Source: Nostoc sp. CHAB 5715 (GTDB lineage Bacteria > Cyanobacteriota > Cyanobacteriia > Cyanobacteriales > Nostocaceae). Taken from it: DNA of 10,559 nucleotides. Below are positions 5,545 to 10,559 of the stretch, in pieces. Where the stretch lies: the NCBI RefSeq assembly GCF_020829685.1, contig NZ_JAIVFR010000126.1:1-10559 (forward strand). The letters are read 5' to 3'. Every line of letters begins with the position of its first letter. Positions within the stretch are counted from its first letter, which is position 1. Made by a program: the position numbers and the translations under genes. The notes under the pieces were generated by a model, which saw nothing but the letters and a program-made list of their open reading frames with translations, had not been told where the DNA came from and did no database searches.

Positions 5545-5892
5545 ATGAGTGTCACCTTTTGGCTAATGCGAGTATCACCTGACCTAATCTCGATAAACCA
5601 TATCAATGAAGAGAATATTTTAGAAATTGGTACTAGCCCAGAAATAATTTCTGTAATTTATGAACTTTATCCTGACGTTAGATTCGATGACGGTTGTTAT
5701 TACTTTCCAGGATGCACTATAGAAAATCCTAGTGATTCTTCTGTATGGAAAGTCTGTTTAGGTGATGAACCCGTAAAATTGATTTATCTCTCGGCCCATG
5801 TTGGCAAGTGCGATTTGAGAATTATTCAGGATCTCTGTCATCAGTTAAAATGTTGTATTTTTGATCCACAACATGGCAAATTTATATATTGA
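5545..5892 (+). CDS. Unrecognised 115-aa cytoplasmic protein, Cys-rich
   Basis: I do not recognise a family. The protein has no signal peptide or membrane segment and looks like a compact alpha/beta fold. It begins MSVTFWLMRVSPDLISI, has an acidic middle (ELYPDVRFDDGCYYFPGC) and ends with CCIFDPQHGKFIY. It has seven cysteines, more than expected at this length. Small proteins that end in a FDPQ.G-type strand occur among immunity-like and accessory proteins of bacteria, but this is only a resemblance of style. I start it at ATG 5545; a TTG three codons earlier (5536) is in frame but there is no ribosome binding site for either. It starts 13 bases after the csaB relic and ends seven bases before a strong hairpin. 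It is probably part of the accessory block. Confidence 0.7.
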   Translation: MSVTFWLMRVSPDLISINHINEENILEIGTSPEIISVIYELYPDVRFDDGCYYFPGCTIENPSDSSVWKVCLGDEPVKLIYLSAHVGKCDLRIIQDLCHQLKCCIFDPQHGKFIY

Positions 5893-5898
5893 ATCCAA

Positions 5899-5924
5899 GC
5901 TGATAAAGCGATCGCTCTATCAGC
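5899..5924. terminator. 26-bp dyad with embedded HIP1 site between convergent genes
   Basis: GCTGATA (5899-5905) pairs perfectly with TATCAGC (5918-5924); after one A/C mismatch the centre is AGCGATCGCT, an extended HIP1 palindrome. It lies between the ends of the 115-aa gene (plus) and pgeF (minus) and can fold on both strands, so a bidirectional terminator is likely. There is no long T-tract on either side, so intrinsic termination is not certain. Confidence 0.6.
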
Positions 5925-5941
5925 CAAAACACATTTGAATG

Positions 5942-6727
5942 CTAGTGACTTATTTTACCGCTAACAATACCTGACCACTGCACTTTTTTCTCTTTTTCTC
6001 GGCGGTAAGAAAAGAAATGCTCTGGAGTTTGGAAAGTACAATAAGGTGCTATCGCAATTTGTTCTGCACTAATCCCCATATTTTCCAGTTGTAAAGTATT
6101 CACCCGCCGCACATCCAGCCGCACCTTTCCTGGATTAGGATCTTCCAGCAAAGGTGAATTTGGTAATTCATGCAACGCTTGAACAATTTTTTGTTCGTCG
6201 TAATGTGGTATAATACTAGCCCCGATTTCGGCAGCCACTTTGATCGAGACTTGGTAAACCTCACCAGCGATCGCTGGCCCCATCGCAATTCGTAAATCAT
6301 CGAGTTTACTGCCTTGAGATTGTAATCGAGCGATCGCTAAGGGCACAATCTTCTTAGCAGTCCCCCGCCAGCCTGCGTGTAATGCTGCCACCCGTCCAGT
6401 TTGCACATCCCCAATCAACACAGGTGTACAATCTGCACTAGCGACCCAAACAGCTTGTAGAGGCTGCTCGCTAATTAAACCATCCGCCGATGCTAAATCA
6501 TCCCTAAGAGTGCTTAAGATCGTGTCAATCTCTTGGGGAGTGAGAACAGTATTGCCATGAACCTGCTTTAAGCGATAGACTGATGCCTCTGGTTGCAATA
6601 CTTCTGTGATAACTTGTGGCGATCGCGGCCAAAACTGCTGGGTAAAGAAGCCGTGATGCCAACGTTCCAGAATACTACAAGTTAGATAGGGTAGTCCTTC
6701 CCAATTGCGCCAGTGCCAAGTGTGCAT
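5942..6727 (-). CDS. pgeF: PgeF, peptidoglycan editing factor (multicopper/laccase-fold YfiH family)
   Basis: A 261-aa member of the YfiH/PgeF family (earlier called polyphenol oxidase or laccase domain). In E. coli PgeF removes mis-incorporated L-Ser from cytoplasmic UDP-MurNAc precursors, keeping L-Ala at the first peptide position. The metal/catalytic triad is present: His57 in LKQVHGNT, Cys100 in ASADCTPVL, His117 in ALHAGWRGT. Also visible are ADGLI (81-85), the MGPAIAG segment and the late APYCTFQTPEHFFSYRR motif. Length and ends fit the family. I take ATG 6727; TTG 6733 two codons upstream is also in frame and less likely. There is no strong Shine-Dalgarno sequence. The gene is divergent from birA with 77 bases between starts, so both promoters lie in 6728-6804, and convergent with the 115-aa gene. 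It contains three HIP1 sites (6267, 6330, 6619). Confidence 0.94.
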   Translation of the reverse strand: MHTWHWRNWEGLPYLTCSILERWHHGFFTQQFWPRSPQVITEVLQPEASVYRLKQVHGNTVLTPQEIDTILSTLRDDLASADGLISEQPLQAVWVASADCTPVLIGDVQTGRVAALHAGWRGTAKKIVPLAIARLQSQGSKLDDLRIAMGPAIAGEVYQVSIKVAAEIGASIIPHYDEQKIVQALHELPNSPLLEDPNPGKVRLDVRRVNTLQLENMGISAEQIAIAPYCTFQTPEHFFSYRREKEKKVQWSGIVSGKISH

Positions 6728-6804
6728 CTTCAACCAAACCTAAACAGAAATCACTCATCAGCCAATCAATGCTAACTTGAACAACGGAATTTGGGTTAAC
6801 TGCT

Positions 6805-7623
6805 GTGGGATTTAATTTGCAAAACTTGGAAGCAGCCTTGAAAGCAGGGCGTAAGTATACATATTTACCATTTTCCCTCCACTTTTTTGAAAGCGTCTCT
6901 TCAACTAACCAAACCCTCTGGAACTTACTCAACCAAGGGGCTATTTCAGGAACAGTAGTAATCGCAACTGTGCAGACTGCTGGGCGGGGACAATGGGGAC
7001 GCCAGTGGATTTCTCCTGTTGGCGGATTATATGTTTCCGTGGCGATTTCTTTCGACCACAAAATAGAGGCTACTGACAGCTACCAGCTAACTTTTGCTAC
7101 TGCTTGGGGAATTGCGTCTCAATTGCGCCAATGCGGTGTAGATGTTGGGATAAAATGGCCCAATGATTTAGTTTTAAATGGTCGCAAACTAGGCGGCATT
7201 TTGACAGAAACCAAAGTAAACAAAGGACAAATCACCCAAGCAGTAATCGGTGTTGGTATTAACTGGATAAACCCAGTACCAGAAACTGGAATCAATCTGG
7301 AATCGTGGCAAGCTTCCCAAGATTTCAGACCGATTACTTGTCTGGAAATGCTCACCTCTAAAGTCTTACTGGGAATAGAATCCGGTATGGAGTGCCTTTT
7401 CCAAGAAGGAGTAAAGGTACTCTTGTCTCGCTATTTAGATTTGCTTACAAACATGGGCGATCGCGTCTACGTCAACAATATTTCAGGTAAAGTAGTTGGG
7501 GTGACATCTCAAGGAAATTTACGAGTTGATTTAGAAACACATGAGACAAAGGAACTAATTACACCGGAAATTTATATTGAACCCGGTACAATCAGTTTGG
7601 GGTACCATAAATCTTCCGTTTAA
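6805..7623 (+). CDS. birA: BirA, biotin--[acetyl-CoA-carboxylase] ligase, class I
   Basis: A 272-aa cytoplasmic biotin protein ligase. It makes biotinyl-5'-AMP and attaches biotin to a lysine of the acetyl-CoA carboxylase carrier protein. Visible: ESVSSTN (29-35), the biotin-binding loop GRGQWGRQW (60-68) in TAGRGQWGRQWISPVGGLYVSV, the catalytic KWPNDLVLNGRKLGG (Lys117, WPND 118-121), and GVGINWIN (149-156). A C-terminal SH3-like domain starts near LTNMGDRVYV. There is no N-terminal helix-turn-helix of the E. coli BirA type, so it is not expected to repress transcription. The start is GTG 6805; an in-frame stop at 6778 and the absence of an ATG before the conserved region limit the choice, though a short N-terminus from TTG 6817 is possible. 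One HIP1 site at 7457. Confidence 0.94.
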   Translation: MGFNLQNLEAALKAGRKYTYLPFSLHFFESVSSTNQTLWNLLNQGAISGTVVIATVQTAGRGQWGRQWISPVGGLYVSVAISFDHKIEATDSYQLTFATAWGIASQLRQCGVDVGIKWPNDLVLNGRKLGGILTETKVNKGQITQAVIGVGINWINPVPETGINLESWQASQDFRPITCLEMLTSKVLLGIESGMECLFQEGVKVLLSRYLDLLTNMGDRVYVNNISGKVVGVTSQGNLRVDLETHETKELITPEIYIEPGTISLGYHKSSV

Positions 7624-7713
7624 ATTTGAGGTTTGTTCAAAATTCCCCTCTTTGGGCAAAACAAACCACTAGCTTCATCTCTTTAGGCTAATTACACACA
7701 ACTGAGAGAACAA

Positions 7714-9324
7714 ATGACGCAGCGCAATAATTCTGCCCCTCATCGTTTGCATTACTTATGGCAGCAAGGTCTTACAAAAAAACGTTTTGCCTCAACACTA
7801 CCAGCTCAGAGCCTCTGTTGGCTGAGTAGCGTCAGCCTCCTTAGCGGCGGCTTTGTGTTTGCCCAAACGGAAACACAAATAGACAACATCGTTCCCACAG
7901 TTGAAAATTCCCAGCCAACAGCAGTTACAAATCCAGTTAAAGCCTCTCTGCGAGACGCTACGCGAACGACTCCGCTCGGCTTGAAAAAGCAGGCTGTTGC
8001 ACCCGAAGCCGCTCAAGCACAACCGGAATTTTCCCAACGGCGAGCCAGACTCAAAAAGAGATTAGCCAAGCCAGAGGTTGCTCAATCAAAAGAGCCGGTT
8101 AGGCAGTCTACACCCAAAATCGAAGCTGCCCAACCTGTTGTGATTATCAGACAGTCAAAACCCAAGGTAGAAGCCTCCCAGGTTACTCCTGCACGGGTGA
8201 GACAGGAAAAACCCAATACCCCTTTCCGCTCTTTACCTGAAAAACTTCCAGAAGTTGCTCAACCATCAAATAACTCCAACAGCCCTGTCAGTGCAACGCC
8301 GGAAAAAACCAAGGATTATAATAACGCTTATATCGATCCTAATAGTTATGACAGTGGTGCCACAGCTACTTATCAAGCACCAAATTCCGTAATTCTCACA
8401 GAACGCTCCAGTGGTTGTCGAGCCACGTTGCCATCAGGGCAAAGCGTATTAGGCGGTGTTTGCGCCAAAGTACCGCAAAGGAGTGTAGCTGATTCTAATA
8501 GTAAACCAGCACCTAATTGGCTCAGAAGAAGTCAAAATGCACAATTACCAGTAGTTCCACCTGTGCGGCAGATTGCATCTTCTACTGCCAACACCAGCAG
8601 ATGGCGTGCTACTCCAACTCAAAGTGGTTCTAACGGTGTCACCAAAAGCGGATTTCGCCCTAATCGGTTTATACCAAGTCCTGGCGAGTTCAGCCCTACG
8701 AGAGTGAGTGCAACTCCCATCGCACCAAGTGGCGGTACTTTACCACCACCAATGGCAGATGGCAACATTGCACCACGCCCCAGCAACGTAGCTTACGACT
8801 TCTCACTGGCATCAGTATTGCCACAAATCCCCTACATAGGGAGAGTTGCCTATAGTGGTACGGGAATGATGTATCCATTGTCTATTCCCTCTCCTATTAC
8901 TTCTGTATTTGGTTGGCGAATTCATCCAATCACAGGTAATCAACGCTTCCATGCTGGTACAGACATCGGTGCGCCTACGGGTACGCCAGTTTTGGCAGCT
9001 GCTGCTGGTCAAGTAGAAACTGCTAACTGGTTGGGCGGTTATGGTTTAACCGTTACCCTCAATCACAAATCTGCTCAACAAACTCTCTACGGTCACATGT
9101 CAGAAATCTTTGTTCAACCTGGTCAGTGGGTAGAACCTGGAACTGTCATCGGTCGAGTTGGCAGCACCGGGAACTCCACAGGTCCTCACCTGCACTTTGA
9201 AGTCCGTCACCTGTCACCGAATGGGTGGGTTGCTACTGACCCAGGCGTGGAATTACAAAGCGCCCTCAGCCAATTAGTGCGAGGCTTGCAAACTGCTCAG
9301 GTAAGCCAGGAACCAGGCAGCTGA
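7714..9324 (+). CDS. Exported LytM/M23 family metallopeptidase with long disordered linker
   Basis: A 536-aa cell-wall hydrolase or regulator. The N-terminus is a long basic region followed by a hydrophobic core (LCWLSSVSLLSGGFVFA) and a likely signal-peptidase site after FVFA near residue 50, so the protein is probably exported to the periplasm. Residues 52-390 are low-complexity, rich in Pro, Ser, Ala and Gln, with repeated EVAQ/KVEASQ-like phrases. The M23 domain covers about 395-515 and has all ligands: His413 and Asp417 in FHAGTD, His461 in YGHMS, His492 and His494 in HLHFE, so it is predicted to be an active endopeptidase on peptide cross-links. An in-frame small dispersed repeat encodes about residues 77-90 (see 7943-7983). 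ATG 7714 has GAGAGAA at 7704-7710. The gene stands alone; 90 bases separate it from birA, and it is convergent with ribE. It contains no HIP1 site. Confidence 0.93.
   Translation: MTQRNNSAPHRLHYLWQQGLTKKRFASTLPAQSLCWLSSVSLLSGGFVFAQTETQIDNIVPTVENSQPTAVTNPVKASLRDATRTTPLGLKKQAVAPEAAQAQPEFSQRRARLKKRLAKPEVAQSKEPVRQSTPKIEAAQPVVIIRQSKPKVEASQVTPARVRQEKPNTPFRSLPEKLPEVAQPSNNSNSPVSATPEKTKDYNNAYIDPNSYDSGATATYQAPNSVILTERSSGCRATLPSGQSVLGGVCAKVPQRSVADSNSKPAPNWLRRSQNAQLPVVPPVRQIASSTANTSRWRATPTQSGSNGVTKSGFRPNRFIPSPGEFSPTRVSATPIAPSGGTLPPPMADGNIAPRPSNVAYDFSLASVLPQIPYIGRVAYSGTGMMYPLSIPSPITSVFGWRIHPITGNQRFHAGTDIGAPTGTPVLAAAAGQVETANWLGGYGLTVTLNHKSAQQTLYGHMSEIFVQPGQWVEPGTVIGRVGSTGNSTGPHLHFEVRHLSPNGWVATDPGVELQSALSQLVRGLQTAQVSQEPGS
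7943..7983. repeat. Small dispersed repeat inside the M23 gene
   Basis: The stretch with TCTCTGCGAGACGCTACGCG, then AACGACTCCGCTCGG, looks like the small dispersed repeats known between Nostoc genes (from memory: the CTGCGAGACGCTACGCGAACG family). It is read in frame here as ASLRDATRTTPLG in the disordered linker. Its GC-rich, Arg/Thr-coding character differs from the flanking Gln/Ala/Pro-rich linker. Confidence 0.7.
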
Positions 9325-9341
9325 GACTGGGGACTGGGGAA

Positions 9342-9395
9342 GATGAGGGAGATGAGGGGGATAAGGGGGATAAGGGGGATGAGGGAGACAAGGAG
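9342..9395. repeat. 9-bp G-rich tandem repeat downstream of the M23 gene
   Basis: Six units of period nine, of the form gatgagggR or gataagggg, starting at 9342, 9351, 9360, 9369, 9378 and 9387; the last is degenerate. Just before it, ACTGGGG occurs twice as a heptamer. The plus strand, which would be the 3' end of the M23 mRNA, carries G4-G5 runs that could form a quadruplex. No conventional terminator is visible here. Confidence 0.85.
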
Positions 9396-9401
9396 AGAAG
9401 T

Positions 9402-9446
9402 TGGAGCGGAGGCTTCCTCTGTTAGCGCAGTCCGCCGTAGGCATCC
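9402..9446. repeat. Probable small dispersed repeat
   Basis: A GC-rich island between two microsatellite arrays: it contains GAGCGGAGGCTTCCTCTG, with a short GAGG-CTT-CCTC hairpin, then GTTAGCGCAG and CCGCCGTAGGCATC. Composition and phrases such as CCGTAGGCATC resemble dispersed repeats I remember from Nostoc intergenic DNA. The identity of the family is not verified. Confidence 0.5.
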
Positions 9447-9470
9447 AAACTTCGGAGGACAAGGAGAATA

Positions 9471-9540
9471 ACCCATGCCCCATTCCCCATGCCCCATGCC
9501 CCATGCCCAATGCCCCATGCCCCATGCCCCATGCCCCATG
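9471..9540. repeat. Heptamer STRR, (CCCCATG)x10
   Basis: Ten heptamer units, mostly CCCCATG, with single-base variants (ACCCATG, CCCCATT, CCCAATG). The array ends five bases before the ribE stop codon at 9548-9546. On the minus strand, which is the ribE sense strand, it reads CATGGGG repeats, so the ribE 3' region has many G4 runs. Confidence 0.93.
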
Positions 9541-9545
9541 CCCAA

Positions 9546-10223
9546 TTACAAATACCCGTGTTCTGCTAGGAATGCGGGTGTAATACCATCCATACTAATT
9601 TCATCAGTGATGGTGTGTGAGTTTCCAGGGTAAACGAATTTTTCGACGTATTTGCCGAGAATATCCCCTTCTAGATTTACCAAACTGCCAGGAACCAAAT
9701 AGCGAAGATTTGTCTCGGTGTATGTGAGGGGAATTACTGCCACCTTGAATTGAGAGAGTTCTGGCTCATAAGCAGCTACTGTGAGACTGATGCCATTGAC
9801 AGCTATGCTACCTTTGGGGACAATATACCGTGCGATCGCCTCGGATGCAATAAAGGTCATTTCCCAAGAACTAGCCGTTTGTTCTGCCACTAGGAGTCGA
9901 CCGATGCCGTCTACATGACCCATCACAAAATGACCGCCAACTTTACTGCCCACCCTTAGCGATGCTTCTAAATTGACATATCTCTGTTGCGTTTGCTCAC
10001 TTAAGAGAGTTGTGCGGCGTAGCGTTTCCGGTGAAGCCGTGGCAATAAACCCGTCTTTTAAAACTTTTTCCACTGTCAGGCAAACACCATCTACAGCAAC
10101 ACTGTCACCATAAGCCAAATCTTGCATAATTACTTCACGCGACTGGCTTACACAAGTAATTTGCCAAGAATCGCCCCCTAAGGGTTCCATCGTTCCTAAT
10201 GCCTGGATTAATCCTGTAAACAC
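9546..10223 (-). CDS. ribE: RibE, riboflavin synthase alpha chain
   Basis: A 225-aa riboflavin synthase, which dismutates two 6,7-dimethyl-8-ribityllumazine molecules to riboflavin and a pyrimidine, the last step of riboflavin synthesis. It has the typical MFTGLIQALG start and two lumazine-binding barrels: the first with YGDSVAVDGVCLTVEKV (about 38-54), the second with GSKVGGHFVMGHVDGIG (about 92-108) and VPKGSIAVNGISLTVAAY (about 135-152). It ends with a C-terminal helix LEGDILGKYVEKFV and a short extra tail after it. The start is GTG (10223-10221), fixed by the conserved MFTGLI. There is no Shine-Dalgarno sequence. No FMN riboswitch is visible upstream in 10224-10467. The gene is monocistronic here and convergent with the M23 gene. 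HIP1 at 9832. It is also called ribC in some species. Confidence 0.96.
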   Translation of the reverse strand: MFTGLIQALGTMEPLGGDSWQITCVSQSREVIMQDLAYGDSVAVDGVCLTVEKVLKDGFIATASPETLRRTTLLSEQTQQRYVNLEASLRVGSKVGGHFVMGHVDGIGRLLVAEQTASSWEMTFIASEAIARYIVPKGSIAVNGISLTVAAYEPELSQFKVAVIPLTYTETNLRYLVPGSLVNLEGDILGKYVEKFVYPGNSHTITDEISMDGITPAFLAEHGYL

Positions 10224-10467
10224 GGCTTTTTTGTCAAACTAACTCTATTTATTGCCTACTTTTGCTTAAAATCAATTGGTAATTGTCACATAAATCTCCA
10301 ACATCCAAGTATATTTTATGACTTTTTTTAGTATAGGAATATTAACACATTAGCATCCTTCACAGGGCATACTTGGGTAAGAAGGTTATTGTCTAAGAAG
10401 ACCAATTTGACTTACTCTGGTTTTCACCACAAGTTCGGAGTTTAATAGAAGCAATTATAGAGAACGA
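10224..10467. other. Intergenic region upstream of ribE, no gene seen
   Basis: AT-rich sequence upstream of minus-strand ribE and of a possible plus-strand gene that leaves the window. Only short hairpins are visible, for example GTCT-AAGA-AGAC at about 10391-10402. No ORF with supporting features, no FMN riboswitch sequence and no convincing promoter pair were found. Confidence 0.5.
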
Positions 10468-10559
10468 ATGCTTATGTTTATTACTGTCGCTCAACCGCCT
10501 AAAAAGGGGTGCTATTTATTACATAGCATCCAAAGCTCTCAAAGCATTGTAGAGGCTTA
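10468..10559 (+). CDS. Possible gene start, truncated by the window edge
   Basis: An ATG at 10468, preceded by GAGAA at 10460-10464, opens a frame that stays open to the end of the window (30 codons). It begins MLMFITVAQPPKKGCYLLHS. The frame is open from 10411, after a TGA at 10408, with no earlier ATG. I recognise no family, and 30 codons are too few to judge coding potential. It could be a real divergent neighbour of ribE or chance. Confidence 0.3.
   Translation, partial: MLMFITVAQPPKKGCYLLHSIQSSQSIVEA

Noticed and set aside
6675..7061. 128-aa minus-strand ORF spanning the pgeF-birA gap
   Set aside because: It overlaps conserved coding sequence of both pgeF and birA, and its translation has no recognisable motif; it is a shadow frame.
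9274..9545. Minus-strand ORFs rich in MGHGAWG and PPYPPH phrases
   Set aside because: They are translations of the 7-bp and 9-bp repeat arrays and overlap the 3' end of the M23 gene; no family resemblance.
10224..10467. FMN riboswitch upstream of ribE
   Set aside because: No conserved RFN-element sequence or multi-stem pattern could be seen; cyanobacterial ribE is often without one.

Overview
The window looks like chromosomal DNA of a filamentous, heterocyst-type cyanobacterium (Nostoc/Anabaena group). Three things point there: twelve copies of the cyanobacterial HIP1 octamer GCGATCGC; heptamer-type short tandem repeats (STRRs) and small dispersed repeats between genes; and a gene set typical of that group (csaB, DUF2499, DUF3593, class I birA, pgeF, ribE). 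No tRNA, rRNA, CRISPR array or transposase gene was seen.

Layout. (1) 55-1480, minus strand: DUF2499 and DUF3593 small membrane proteins, overlapping by ATGA, followed by hisA; probably one operon. (2) 1481-2043: a divergent intergenic region made largely of repeats, with a GGGGAGT-type heptamer array, a 13.5-copy array of period exactly 21 bp, and an AT-rich heptamer array that runs into the csaB start codon. (3) 2044-3096: csaB, polysaccharide pyruvyl transferase. (4) 3097-5892, plus strand: an accessory-looking block with a GT87-like membrane glycosyltransferase, a retropepsin-like aspartic protease and an unrecognised 115-aa protein. It is low in GC by eye and has no HIP1 site. Just after the protease stop codon lies a previously unmarked relic, 5445-5531, which encodes a diverged second copy of the csaB C-terminus including its stop. 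The glycosyltransferase-protease segment is therefore bracketed by two csaB tails, a footprint of past duplication, recombination or insertion at csaB. (5) 5942-7623: divergent housekeeping pair pgeF (minus) and birA (plus). (6) 7714-9324: an exported LytM/M23 peptidase with a long disordered linker that contains an in-frame small dispersed repeat. (7) 9325-9545: a convergent intergenic region built of G-rich and C-rich microrepeats. (8) 9546-10223, minus strand: ribE. (9) 10224-10559: mostly non-coding, with a possible gene start running off the right edge.

Functional reading. Several genes concern the cell envelope: csaB (pyruvylation of surface polysaccharide), the GT87-like enzyme (lipid-linked sugar transfer), pgeF (peptidoglycan quality control) and the M23 peptidase (peptidoglycan cleavage). 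hisA, birA and ribE are basic metabolism. The most unusual signals are the csaB tail relic with the cargo it brackets, the 21-bp array, and repeats that touch start codons or entered coding sequence. No complete new defence or mobile system could be supported.
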